NCBI GenBank assembly: GCA_946811185.2
Contig: OX328101.1
Coordinates: forward strand, 28,938,122-29,002,121
DNA from: Hippopus hippopus
Taxonomy: Eukaryota; Mollusca; Bivalvia; Cardiida; Cardiidae
Direction of reading: 5' to 3'
Length of the DNA stretch: 64,000 bases
The notes under the pieces: model-generated
What the model was told of the DNA's origin: nothing
The model's database searches: none
The model's input: the letters and a program-made list of their open reading frames with translations, nothing else
Part shown: piece after piece, positions 35,760-45,694 of the stretch
Position numbering within the stretch: position 1 is the stretch's first letter
Layout: each line of letters begins with the position of its first letter
Position numbers and translations under genes: made by a program

Positions 35760-35760
35760 C
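35729..35760. repeat. (GAT)n microsatellite
   Basis: About ten GAT units, ending 18 bases from the donor of receptor exon 2 on the intronic side. Length variation here could touch splicing of that exon, but this is speculation. Confidence 0.95.
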
Positions 35761-35777
35761 TGGTAAGAACTACTTAC

Positions 35778-36194
35778 TGTCGACACATTCATACTCTACA
35801 AGCATATAGGTACTCATACGACCACATTGCAAGAAGACCGGTCGGAGCATGTCAATAAAACAGGAAGAGCGGCCGTCACATCTGTCCGCAACGCCATCTG
35901 CCGTATCGTACTCTTCTTTACAAAAACTGTCACTTCTACACGTGCTCCCGAACATGCTCGTGCCATACGCCACCCTCTTCACTAAAATATTACCCCGGTT
36001 CCCCTGGGGACAGGTCAGGGAGCCCGTGGCCATCATGGCGCCTGCAAACCCGCCCTCGTCTGCCTCGCCCAACTCGTCCATCTCTCCCATTTCATTCTCG
36101 AATTCGTCTGCCTCAAACCCGCCCCCGAAGCCAAAGCCCGGGTTTCCGCCTCGGGCCATAAGATTTACGATACATTCGTATCGTGTATCTGCGC
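35778..36194 (-). CDS. Receptor exon 2: galactose-binding (SUEL) lectin domain
   Basis: A 417-base exon, acceptor gttctctacag, donor GACA|GTAAGT, phase 1 to 1. It encodes about residues 23-161. A short Y-E-C-I-V start is followed by an insert rich in Gly and acidic residues (37-74). A complete SUEL/Gal-lectin domain (82-159) follows: L-T-C-P-Q-G, I-L-V-K-R-V-A-Y-G, S-T-C, R-C-D-G-R-S-S-C, L-Q-C-G and the closing Y-M-L-V-E-Y-E-C. The spacing of Cys residues and the A-Y-G and L-V-E-Y-E-C signatures are those of rhamnose/galactose-binding lectins. Such domains bind L-rhamnose or D-galactose in egg lectins and serve as ligand-binding parts in latrophilin and EVA-1 type receptors. The acidic insert before the domain is unusual. 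Confidence 0.88.
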
Positions 36195-36826
36195 CTGTAG
36201 AGAACGATACGTTTCGTTTTAACCCTTTACAAAACAATTCCACGTTTTTACAACCTTTAGAAAGGGGCTTTTGAAAACATAGTGGGAATATTACGGATAG
36301 CGTGGATTAAGACCGGCCAGCACAAAACATGCAGTCTAATTCTGGATCCTTTTTGTCTGATATTTTGTTTTGGATCTTCTTTATCCGATCTTTTGTATTG
36401 GATCTTCCTTATCTGATCTTCTGTTAAATATTCTACCAACACGGCTGTATTTTTTATTGAATGAAACCGCAATTTAAGAATGTATTTTTCCACGCTCCCA
36501 ATTTTTAATACATACAGTATTTGACATCGTTCATTTTATTATCAAAAAATTGGATTATGGTAATTTGAAAAAAAAAAAAAACGATATCTCGTTTGTTTGA
36601 TATATTTTTATAGAAAAATTTCAAGTGCTGGTAGTTATTTACGATTCTTTGTGCTGCAGCATTTCCACTATTTGCTCATTATTGAAATTATTAAAGTCAG
36701 TGCTTCCCGACGCTGATATAGTATAGGAGCATACAGTAGACTGCATACATACACATCTAATTCAGAAATTTAGATCTATCTAGTTTTATTTTCCAAGAAG
36801 AAAGAAAATCAAAATATGTATATTGC
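36195..36826. other. Receptor intron 1 (GC-AG)
   Basis: It holds a truncated family A start (ttaaccctttacaaaacaatt at 36220) and a hairpin remnant of family B (cagcacaaaacatgcagtct, 36318). It starts with GC rather than GT if exon 1 is right. Confidence 0.5.
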
Positions 36827-36893
36827 CTGCGATGGAGATCAGACAGCTAATCAAGGCAAAACGAATCCAGATCCTGAAGCAGTGAAATTCCAT
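36827..36893 (-). CDS. Receptor exon 1: signal peptide (predicted)
   Basis: Minus-strand ATG with an in-frame TAG twelve bases upstream, encoding M-E-F-H-C-F-R-I-W-I-R-F then the hydrophobic A-L-I-S-C-L-I-S-I-A, then Gly split across the junction. This is a good signal peptide, with likely cleavage near I-A-G|A-D. It ends in phase 1, exactly what the lectin exon needs. No GT donor exists there; the junction would be GCAG|GCAATA, a GC-AG intron, which animal genes use at about one percent of sites. Taking this exon gives a complete reading frame from Met to stop. It remains the least certain exon. Confidence 0.6.
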
Positions 36894-37766
36894 AGTTTCT
36901 AGTTATTCCACCACAACCCACAAAAATCCGTCCATGTTTCGTCTTCACGTAATGACCGCCGTCAAATGTCGTCGTGAACTTGTCGGAATGTCGTTAAACA
37001 TTACCTTAGTAATCAATACATAACATTATCTTTTTTACGACTCTTAGGTTTCAACTTCATTGACAATACATCTTAAACACAAATGCATTATAGGTATGTA
37101 AATAACGAGGGGTGAGGTGACGCGGAGGTATTCTAGGAACATGGCCGTCACCATAATCGGCTTCGTCCGTTGTTTAGGCCCGTCGGCAGTATTACCTTAT
37201 CTGATATGTACATACACTTTACATGTCTTCACCAGAAATGTGCAGCTTTACTGTTTTTAAAATTATGATAATACAATAAAAACTACAATAGTCACAGTTT
37301 TCAGACGAAATGGTTCTAATTATTGAGAAACATTTTATTATTTCATTTTTATGTGATTCTATCAATTTTGACGGAAGATTCCGCTGAGAGTTTAATAAAT
37401 TATACAAAAAAAAAACTTTGCTGAAGTTTTATTTCTTCCGTTAAGATAAAGGTGCCCCCATGTTTTATACCGTATGAGGGGCAGTAGTTCCAATGGAAAC
37501 TTTGGTGACACGAATTCGTCAGAAGTAGTTACGAAATCGGTCGAGTTGTGACGGTTGATAGTTGTCCCAAGATAACTCTGAACGCTAAAAAGCATGGTAT
37601 GACCCACAACAGGGATAATGTTTTAATGTTTTATCCATCACAACGTCCTAAGAATCATACTTGTTCACAATTATCAACGATAAATTAAAGCGGGTTTTCT
37701 TTGGGTCAAACACGTCGATCTTAAATTCCTATTGCAATTTTCTTAGACTACCAATGCATCAACATC

Positions 37767-37966
37767 NNNNNNNNNNNNNNNNNNNNNNNNNNNNNNNNNN
37801 NNNNNNNNNNNNNNNNNNNNNNNNNNNNNNNNNNNNNNNNNNNNNNNNNNNNNNNNNNNNNNNNNNNNNNNNNNNNNNNNNNNNNNNNNNNNNNNNNNNN
37901 NNNNNNNNNNNNNNNNNNNNNNNNNNNNNNNNNNNNNNNNNNNNNNNNNNNNNNNNNNNNNNNNNN
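37767..37966. other. Assembly gap, 200 N
   Basis: Exactly 200 unresolved bases, a typical placeholder length, so the true gap size is unknown. The right edge abuts a SINE head, suggesting repeats broke the assembly. Confidence 0.99.
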
Positions 37967-37972
37967 AAATCG

Positions 37973-38200
37973 GGGTACTGTGTGGCTCAGTGGTAAAGTG
38001 TAGGACTCGTGACCTGGAGGCCCTGGGTTCGAGCCTCATTGGTTCCACTGGGGTTTTCATAGAAGTGTCCTTGGTCAAGACACTTCAGAGCCCTAGCCTA
38101 GTACTGGTGAAACCCAGGAAATACATGAATAGTATGTGAGCTGTCACCGCGATATGACTGAAATAGTGTTGAAAGCGGCATAAAACAACATTCAAACAAA
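37973..38200 (+). repeat. tRNA-headed SINE, plus strand
   Basis: Head ggtactgtgtggctcagtgg, B-box gggttcgagcct, body aagtgtccttggtcaagacac, tail cgatatgactgaaatagtg then gcggcataaaac and a (CAAA)n end. Same subfamily as 62641. Confidence 0.85.
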
Positions 38201-39014
38201 CAAACAAACTGTTCCAAATCATCAAAGAATAATATAGCGTATAATCGATTTGTACAGACTGACTGGATTTAGTTGAGATATTATCTCAAAAACATATGTG
38301 TGTAGTGCAAGAAAATCAAGGATAAAAACCAAGTCATCCCCTTCTCAGGACCGATGGTGTCGCACCACTGCGAGACTGCTTCCCGTCGTAGTGGTCAAAA
38401 GTAGTCCCACGCGAAATTTTGAAGTAGCACTTTTGTTGCACTGTTTCATGGAGCTGAGAGGGCTTGGTGGTATATAATTCAGATTTGCTTCAAGTTTACG
38501 CAGTTGGAGACCACTTAGATGTGTTTATATTGTATATTGAGTGGACTGTTTTGTGTCACTGGAGAAACAAAAAAATTGGATCATGGCGGTGAACAGGTGT
38601 TTTCGAGCGGACAAATTCTAGGGTGCCTGTTTTTGTTGGGATTTAGAAAAAAACGCAATCTGTTGACATGCTGTTTTCAATGCATTTTTTGAAGGACTGA
38701 GGACGTCTTTTAGAAAGCAAGAGACGGAAAAGCCAAAGATGTGCCATTAAACAACCTGTGAAGCTTGAAATATGGTCGATTTCACTCTATACATGGCAAA
38801 AAATCATGGTGTGACACCCGATGTAGTATTGGAGAGGAATCAAGGGAAATAACTGAAAAATGCCCCCTACCATTTCACGTCTTTGTAGCTACGTCCGTAA
38901 ACTGTTCTGTTCTGTCCATATGTAAAGGGAAGCTGATTGATTAACTGAACGGTATTTTACGGCGCTTTCAACTTTAATTTAGTCATATCACGGCGAGAGC
39001 TCACATGTATATGA

Positions 39015-39280
39015 ATTATGCGCTGTGAAAAGGGGGTTTACTGCATCTACAAAAAGTATTGACCCATGTCAGCTTGTGCAGCCCGCACATGCTGACCTGG
39101 GTAGAAAATTTTCGCTATTTGTAATTTTTCTGCATGTCCAAGGACAAGTATAACCATTGTTTCAGTTTGTTTCAAGACAACATGGATTTTAGGGATCTAT
39201 GATTATATGATGACAAGTTTGGTATTATGTATAACGGAGATGCTTTAAATTCCCTTTCGCCAAAGCGCCGCTTGATTCAT
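39015..39280. repeat. Family D fold-back element (diverged)
   Basis: tgtgaaaagggggtttactg at the left, hairpin gtcagcttgtgcagcccgc / acatgctgacctggg, right end cgccaaagcgccgcttgat. Confidence 0.7.
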
Positions 39281-39504
39281 GTATTTCCTAGGTTACACCA
39301 GTATAGGCCAGCGCTCTGAAGTATCTTATCCAAGGACACTCCCACGAAAAACTCTAGATTTCGAATCCTAAACTTTACCAAGAGCCACGCAGAACCCCGT
39401 AAAAGGAAGCAGCGATAAAAACTCTGTCACAGTAAATGGTATATCATAATTATTCAGGGAACGGCCATACACCCTTTCTCCTGCTCAATTGAGCTGATCA
39501 ATTT

Positions 39505-39718
39505 TTAACCCTTTACCCGCTAGATAAATCAAATGGAATGTTCTAGCTAATAGCAAAAAACCCAAATATTGCTATCTCAAAATTATTTTGTGGGAAAAAT
39601 ATCTCCTTACCGGACTGTGTAGATCCAAGATCAGACTGCATGTTTTGTGCAGTCTGATCTTGGATCTATACTGTTTACAAAAACTTCTTGTTTCGTGCTT
39701 AGCAGCCTTAGGGTTTAC
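39505..39718. repeat. Family B fold-back element
   Basis: Reverse orientation relative to 18523: the left end is ttaaccctttacccgctag and the hairpin gatcagactgcatgttttg / tgcagtctgatcttgg. The right end is cttagcagccttagggttt. Confidence 0.8.
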
Positions 39719-40159
39719 CTGAAAATCTCGACCAGACAACAGACTTTTTAGAATTGTCCAAGGTATAAGCATTGCCAGACTATAAATCAAATGTTCCTCA
39801 AATGATGGAATATGACTTTTTCCCCCCAGTTTTAGTTCTTTTTCTCAGGATCGTTTTAACACGGAATCGTCAAATAAACGGTCAAGGAACGATACATGAT
39901 ATTTTCGCATAAGTAAAGTAAAAGCGGAAACAAATAAGATGAAGAATATGGTAGATCAAGATTAGGTATTACTAACATACAAAGACCGATCTTTGTCTAC
40001 CCTTTCCGCCGAAAGGGAAAACCAGATAGACGGGTTTACCCAGGGTGCTGGTTATTCCTTTACAAAACAATCATTTAAAAAAAACGCTAGGCAAAAGATC
40101 AGCATGTTCTCCTTTCCCCAGAATGTTTTCCACACCCTTTACAAAGGCGAATCACATCA

Positions 40160-40507
40160 TTAACTCTTAGGCTGTTAAGCGCGACTCTTAGACCTTTTGC
40201 GAACAATGTAGATCAAGATCAGACTGCACAGAACGTGCAATCTGATCTTAGATCTACATTGTCCGATGAGGCGATAGTTTTTCTCCAAAAATTAGATTTG
40301 AAACAGCATCAATCGGGTTTTTTACCAGCGGCTTCTGAAAACACTGTAGATAAAAGAGAGAATGCTGGTAACCAGCATTTTCTCATTTTCCAGCAATGTT
40401 TTCAAAAGCCTTTCACCTTTCATTCTACGAGCCATGTTTATTTTTTTCCTCTGCAAATACTTGAAATTTGGACCTGTGTAAAATTTTATGGTCAGGCATA
40501 GAGTTAA
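40160..40507. repeat. Hybrid of family B (left) and family A (right)
   Basis: It starts as B (ttaactcttaggctgttaag, hairpin gatcagactgcacagaacg). Near 40335, at the B word ccagcggctt, it switches straight into the A body ctgaaaacactgtagataaa, and then runs to the A right end. The right part of B and the left end of A are both missing, as expected from a deletion across two neighbouring copies. Confidence 0.7.
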
Positions 40508-40734
40508 CTCTTTACCAAACAATCCCGAGTTTTAAAGACCCTAGAAGAGAAGGCTATTGGAAACATTATGGGAAAAAGAGAAAATACTGGTTATCAGCAT
40601 TTTCTCCTTTTCCCATATTTTTCTTTTACATTACCATGCAAGGAAATAATCATTTTAGCTACATTTTTATTTGTGGTCTACAATCGTGATTAATATGGGC
40701 CAGTCTAGAATGCTGTTGTTTGGTAAAGAGTTAA
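40504..40734. repeat. Family A TTAA element
   Basis: TTAA-bounded (ttaactctttaccaaacaat ... tgtttggtaaagagttaa). It shares its left TTAA with the hybrid element and its right TTAA with a truncated A fragment ending near 40811. Confidence 0.85.
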
Positions 40735-40985
40735 GCTAAATTTAATCTGCCGTCTGCAAAAGCTATCAATATTTAGGGTTCTGAAATTTCGTCTTCTGGT
40801 AACAGGTTAACATGTGTTAGACCAAAATAGCTAATACTACAATCACATTACAATGGTTTTATTAAACAAAAGATGACTATTTATAAGCTGTAGCAGCACA
40901 GATTTTGAAAACATTATGCAGCAAACAGTTTCTCTTCATGCAACAATGTAATAACAGTTCTTGACATATAATCATAAGAAAAATA

Positions 40986-41831
40986 TTAACCCTTTACCAA
41001 ACAATCTCTGGTTTTAACGACACCAAGGAAGAAGCCTTCTGAAAACATTGTGGGAAAAGGAGAAAATGCTGGTAACCAGCATTTTCTCCTTTTCACTCAT
41101 TGTTTTCAACTCTTCCAAAGTCAAGTTTCAGTTTTTGAGTCATGTTTATTTTGTCGTCTGCAAATGCTTTCAATTTGGACAAGTCTAAAATTTTGTCGTT
41201 TGGTAAAGAGTTGAACCATTTACAAACAATTCTTTGCTCTTTCAACTCTTAGGGAAAAAACATATAAATAAAAGAAAGCTTCAGTAAAAGAAAAGGGGAA
41301 AAAAGCTGGTAATCAGCACCACTTTTTTTTCCCCAAAAGTGTTTTATAACCTGTAAGACAAGGCAGTTCACTTCAGACATACCTAGTTCACAAATACCTT
41401 TACTTTAAACAAGTTTGGAATTGTCACTTGGTATTTAACCCTTTGCCACACAATCCCGAGTCTTAACATCCCAAAGCGTCAAAGTTTTTGAAATCAATGT
41501 GGGAAATGGAGAAAATGCTGGTAACCAATATTTTCTCCTTTTCCCACAATGTTTTCTATCTAATGTGTTCAATTTTGACAAGTCTGAAATTTTGTTTCAT
41601 GGTAAGGAGTTAACCCACTACCACACAATCCCGACTTTTAACGACCCTGAAAAAGAAGCCTTTTGAAAACATTGTGGGAAAAGGAGAAAATGCTGGTAAC
41701 CAGCATTTTCTACTTTACCCACAATGTTTTCTATCCTTCCAAAAACAAATTTCAATTTTTCAGTCACACTAATTTTGATGTCTGCAAATGCTTTCAATTT
41801 GGACCATTCTTGTCGTTTGGTAAAGGGTTAA
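40986..41831. repeat. Array of four abutting family A elements sharing TTAA junctions
   Basis: Copies at 40986-41214, 41211-41438, 41435-41613 and 41610-41831. Each ends on the four bases that begin the next (TTGA, TTAA, TTAA). All four are in the same orientation. The second copy is strongly diverged and the fourth is close to consensus, so they did not arise by one recent tandem duplication. Confidence 0.85.
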
Positions 41832-41887
41832 AGGGCTAAATTTTAACTCCGGTAAATTATTTTACCTGATGTTCATGGGGTAATGAA

Positions 41888-42127
41888 TTAAGCTGTTACC
41901 ACACAACCTCAATTTTTAACTGGCCTGAAGAAGACTTGAAAACATTGTGGAAAAAGAGGAAAATGCTGGTAACCAGCACTTTCCCACTTTCTCACAGTAG
42001 TTTCTACCTTTTTACAAATTCCATAATAATGATATTATTAATATCAGACTTTTTTTTAGCCTGCAAATGCTTTCAACACAGACTAGACTACATGTACAAC
42101 TGAGTCATTCAGTAATGAGTACATTAA
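41888..42127. repeat. Family A element, fifth in the cluster
   Basis: ttaagctgttaccacacaac at the left, palindrome aatgctggtaaccagcact, decayed right end. It lies 35 bases upstream of the nuclease-gene stop codon region on the plus coordinate. Confidence 0.7.
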
Positions 42128-42162
42128 CTGAGAGATCCAACTTTTCTTTTGAATTTCAAAGT

Positions 42163-43321
42163 TCAGTACTTCTTTAATCCTCTTTGTATTCTCCTAGAGA
42201 AAATCTCTGGAAGGAAGGCATGCTGATAAAAGTATTTCAATTTTGGAAACATATTTGTCCAACATTTCTCGTCAAAGCCAATTCTTTCTACTGAAAGACC
42301 TCCAAGTGTCCAAATCACAAAATCGCACCACTGCTTATTAGCTATTGCCATTTGTCCTTGTACCTGGTAATAGTACTTGTGGTTTGTCTTTAATCTACAC
42401 AAACCAGTGTCGCTGTCTATGTCAGAACAGAAGTCGGAGTCTTTCGCACAGTCTGTTGGATGTTTGTTTTTCCATTTATCTGAGGCTGGGCATTTTATTT
42501 CTAAGACACCAGTATAGGTTTGGCCATCCAAAGAATACTTCACAAGCCCATCTGGGCTGGCACCAAGATAGGGGATATTTTCTTTCACAATTAATCCACA
42601 CGTCGAAACTGTTAAATCTGGGTATTTTCTTTTCATTACTATTTCATACTTCCTTCTGGCTGCAGCCTCATGTTTTAATCCCCATCTTAAAAATCTGTTC
42701 TGAAAACTTGAATATAGGATTCTTTTGATCGGCCCTTCAAACGGTGTATCTTTCTTAAGGCATACTACCTCTCCAAAATTCGATGATGTCAATCTTAATT
42801 TTCTTTCCTCCTCCCATACTACATTTTTTCCTTGTCCTCTGGTCAGTTTTTCTAATTTTTCACTGTCTGTGTGACTCCAGACCAGGCTGCTCATTACTTT
42901 TTCCATTTCGTTTAAAACGAAATCACTTTCCAAATCCACACTGTCACAAAAACTGAAGTCAACACTCAGGAACTGTGGAACTTCATCCCGCGGACGATTT
43001 TCAACAAAGTTCAAAAGCCATCCTGCACCTGGATTGACCTTTGTCAAGTTCTCTTTAAATCTATTTTCATTCACTGAACAACTTGCAAAAAGTTCTTTCT
43101 TACAATTTCTTTTCAGACGATCTGGGCATGACTGAAAAGTGTACTTTTTAAACTTAAGTTCACTTGACCTTTTTGGGGTGAGCTTCCGTTTTCTAGGATT
43201 ATTAAATTGGTCCCAAGCACATTTTTTTGATGTCACTGCCAAAGTTCCATTTTTCCTCTTTTCAGTCAAGTCGGCCAAGGCATACATCAAGGCTCCAACA
43301 TGGTTACAAGCTTCGCCACTC
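42163..43321 (-). CDS. SAP/SWIM/YqaJ nuclease-like protein, exon 2
   Basis: This exon carries about residues 191-576 of a 576-residue protein. It opens after acceptor tattttaag with one base that completes Gly191. The first residues (S-G-E-A-C196-N-H198-V-G-A-L) supply the C-x-H half of a SWIM zinc finger. From about 360 to 540 lies a YqaJ/lambda-exonuclease-type PD-(D/E)xK nuclease domain. Its motifs are L-T-S-S-N-F-G-E (368-), G-L-K-H-E409, S-P-D448-G-L-V, L-E465-I-K467-C-P and Y-Q-V-Q-G-Q-M (about 509-515). All the metal- and catalysis-associated residues are present, so the nuclease fold looks intact. Such domains degrade or process DNA ends; in animals the proteins are mostly uncharacterised and multi-copy. 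The stop codon is at 42163. Confidence 0.88.
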
Positions 43322-43555
43322 CTTAAAATATATAAATATAGTTAAATTAGACATAGTTCAGCCCATACACAAGCCAGAGTAAATTGCCCTCTAATATCCC
43401 ATGTTTGTAGTATCACTTTGAGAAAGAAAGCTTATGAAAACACTGTAGGATAATGAGAATATTCTTGTTAGTGTCACATGATTTTCTCTTTTATCAGCTT
43501 TCTATACTTTCAAAAAGAGATCCCTGTTTCAAACCACAACAGACAAATCCATCTT

Positions 43556-43787
43556 TTGACCCTTTGCCACAAAATCCCAACTTTTATCGACCCTGAGAAA
43601 AAAAGCTTTGGAAAACAGTGTGGAAAAAGAGGAAAGCTGGTTTCCAGCATATTTTCCTTTTCAGACAATGTCTTTACTTTTTCAGAAACAAATTTCAATA
43701 TTTCACTCACATGAATTTATTTAATCATCTGCAATTTATGCTTTCATTTGGATTGGTCTAAGATTTTGTATTTCGGTAAAGGGTTAA
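43556..43787. repeat. Family A element in the nuclease-gene intron
   Basis: ttgaccctttgccacaaaat at the left, palindrome aagctggtttccagcat, right end tttcggtaaagggttaa. Confidence 0.8.
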
Positions 43788-43973
43788 ACCGCAACAGAGA
43801 AAGATCCCGTTATTGAAGGCTATTTGATACATGTAGGTCATCTGCAAGAGCATTCAACATGGATATTGACATAAAAATTTGGCTTAAAAGACAAGCCATC
43901 TCACACTGCTTTTACATGGAAAAAAAAACCCCTGATATATCACAGCTGCTGTTTACCAACTACTTTGTAATAC

Positions 43974-44860
43974 GGTCTCCCTAAAAAGCGTCTACAAGTG
44001 TCTACAAGCGTCTACAATAAAAATTAAATGAATTTTCATCTTTATTATAAATGTACTACAGCAGTTAAGTCATTTCATAATCAATTTGATGGCAAAAATA
44101 CAAAAATAGCCAATCTAAAAATATATAGAATGGCCGAACTGTAGACCCTTCAGCATTCTGTACAGCATGCATAAGCGTCTACAGGCCTGGAAGCAATAAC
44201 ATGTCTAAAGAGAAAATGGAATAGTTTCTCCAGTTTTTTCAGCATTCTGTACAGCATGCATGAGCGTCTACAGGCCTGGAGGCAATAACATGTCTAAAGA
44301 GAAAATGGAATAGTTTCTCCAATTTATTCAATTACTAAAACCTGTGCTCTGATGGCTTATTTGTAAACTTTTTGTTGCAAATATTTATAAATTAATATTG
44401 CAGGTTATTAAAATGTGCACGTTAGAATTCATACTCTGCGAGAAATGCTACCTCTCATGTTTTATGATCATGTAGTTCAAACCCATCCCTGAACAAATTC
44501 GTGTTTTTTCCCCCCCCCCCATACAGATGCACTATAATGACCATTTCTTTAACCTTTAAAATTCATCGCACAAGCGGAAAGATACTATCTTACCAAATTT
44601 CATGACATGAACTGAATTTCACTCTTGAGATGTAGTGTTTTCTTACAACTTAGTGAATCGTACGCACACCGGCTTGGTCGTGTAAAGAACAAAATAAAAT
44701 GCCCTTGAAATCATAAAAATTTATGGGAGTGGGGATAGAATTCGAATTAAATAAATCATAATCGTATTTTGTAATGTACATATTGTTTATAATATCTGCT
44801 AGACACTTGTAGACGCCTGTACACACTTGTTGACCCTTGTAGACACTGTTTAGGGAGACC
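43974..44860. mobile_element. Non-autonomous TIR element, 887 bp
   Basis: Terminal inverted repeats of about 45-55 imperfect bases: left ggtctccctaaaaagcgtct then acaagtgtctacaagcgtct, right complement ggtctccctaaacagtgtct then acaagggtcaacaag. The inner part carries an 89-bp direct duplication (44150-44238 and 44239-44327) that itself contains gcgtctacagg. There is no open frame. I could not define a target duplication (flanks tttgtaatac and cctttataat), so the superfamily is open. Confidence 0.75.
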
Positions 44861-44998
44861 CCTTTATAATATGTTAGTCTTAAAAAGATAAATTTCCAAT
44901 GTTTGAAGCAGTCTTAATTTAATTACAATGAATAATACAGAAAGATTCACAACAATGAATGAAAATATATTACTATAATTTTTTCTTTTTCGACTTAC

Positions 44999-45570
44999 CC
45001 AGCTGTGCAATCACATTCTGCAGAACTGACTTGTCCAGTGACCTTTGAAAGACAAAGCCAAACTTCATGATCTGGATTGTCCTTTTTATTTGCTGTTGGG
45101 AAGGACGGCATGACTTTACATCGAACAAAACAGTGCTCACAATCATCTGAAATTCCACTGTACATGATTCCATAGACGTGTCTGTCAGCATAGTACACTT
45201 TGGCTTTCAGCTGTTTTTTGCACCCCATCTTCAGCACAAAGTAGTTGTAAATATCGCTATCCTTAAATTCCGGTACATCAGATAGATCTTTACTCCACGT
45301 TTTCAAAGTTGATGGATGAGGAAGTTTCTCGCCGAGAGGCGTCACCAGTTTTTGCGTTTTCCTTTGTTCGTCAGTTTCTCTTTGCTCTGGTTCTAGATCT
45401 AATTTTTCCAATTTACCAACTCCCTTCGCTCGCAGAATCAAATCCTTCTTCTTCCCCGTGATATATTGGTGATGCCGACGTAAATAATCTTTTAACTGTG
45501 ACACATTAAGGTGATCAATATCGCTATCTTCTATAAAATTACCGTTTTCTTTGTCTGTTGCATCCGCCAT
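44999..45570 (-). CDS. SAP/SWIM/YqaJ nuclease-like protein, exon 1
   Basis: This first exon encodes residues 1-191 from a minus-strand ATG (agATGGCGG, an acceptable start context). Residues about 22-50 (L-N-V-S-Q-L-K-D-Y-L-R ... G-K-K-K-D-L-I-L-R) form a SAP-type helix-extension-helix that binds DNA in many nuclear proteins. The C-terminal part ends C186-D-C188-T-A-G, the C-x-C half of a SWIM zinc finger completed in exon 2 (C-x-C-x7-C-x-H). Donor GCTGG|GTAAGT is strong. The split frame joins exactly with exon 2 to 1731 coding bases. DNA binding by SAP and SWIM plus a nuclease domain suggests a role on DNA. Whether it serves the host, an antiviral function or a mobile element cannot be told. 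Confidence 0.88.
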
Positions 45571-45694
45571 CTTTAGTTAAGATACTACCCAGTGTCCGAG
45601 ATACTGCGAATGTAGTTTACTTCCGCAAGGGAGATAAATCACTTTCCGAAAAGGGCTATAGACAAGTCTATAAACTTTGTCTGTCGGTAAAGAG

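Larger units (their letters stand above)
21812..36893 (-). other. Gene model: SUEL-lectin/CUB type I membrane receptor, seven exons, 701 residues
   Basis: Seven minus-strand exons join without a frame break. They are 36893-36827, 36194-35778, 35027-34835, 32882-32689, 28139-27552, 26669-26582 and 22370-21812. Junction phases run 1,1,2,1,1,2. Total coding length is 2106 bases including the stop. The order signal peptide, galactose-binding lectin (SUEL) domain, CUB-like domain, Pro/Met-rich stalk, membrane helix and tyrosine-bearing tail is that of a cell-surface receptor or adhesion protein. Phase agreement at all six junctions is strong support. The weakest calls are the first exon (a GC donor) and the stalk donor (ACG|GTATTG). 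The ligand and partner are unknown. The family may be bivalve-specific; I cannot name an ortholog. Confidence 0.75.
36894..42162. other. Intergenic region between receptor and nuclease gene
   Basis: No gene recognised. It holds the 200-base gap, a SINE, a family D copy, family B copies and a dense run of family A elements. The part 38210-38950 matches none of the repeat families seen in the window and has no long frame; its content is unknown to me. The minus-strand frame 37392-37607 has splice-like edges but the wrong phase for the receptor. Confidence 0.55.
43322..44998. other. Intron of the nuclease gene
   Basis: GT-AG intron of 1677 bases, phase 2. It carries a truncated family A copy (43390-43500), a full A copy (43556-43787) and a terminal-inverted-repeat element (43974-44860). 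Without these insertions the intron would be only a few hundred bases. Confidence 0.85.

Noticed and set aside
37392..37607. Possible receptor exon on the minus strand upstream of the lectin exon
   Set aside because: It has an acceptor and a donor-like edge but would end in phase 2, while the lectin exon needs phase 1; no domain recognised.
37661..38078. Open frames across the gap
   Set aside because: They consist mostly of unknown residues over the N run.
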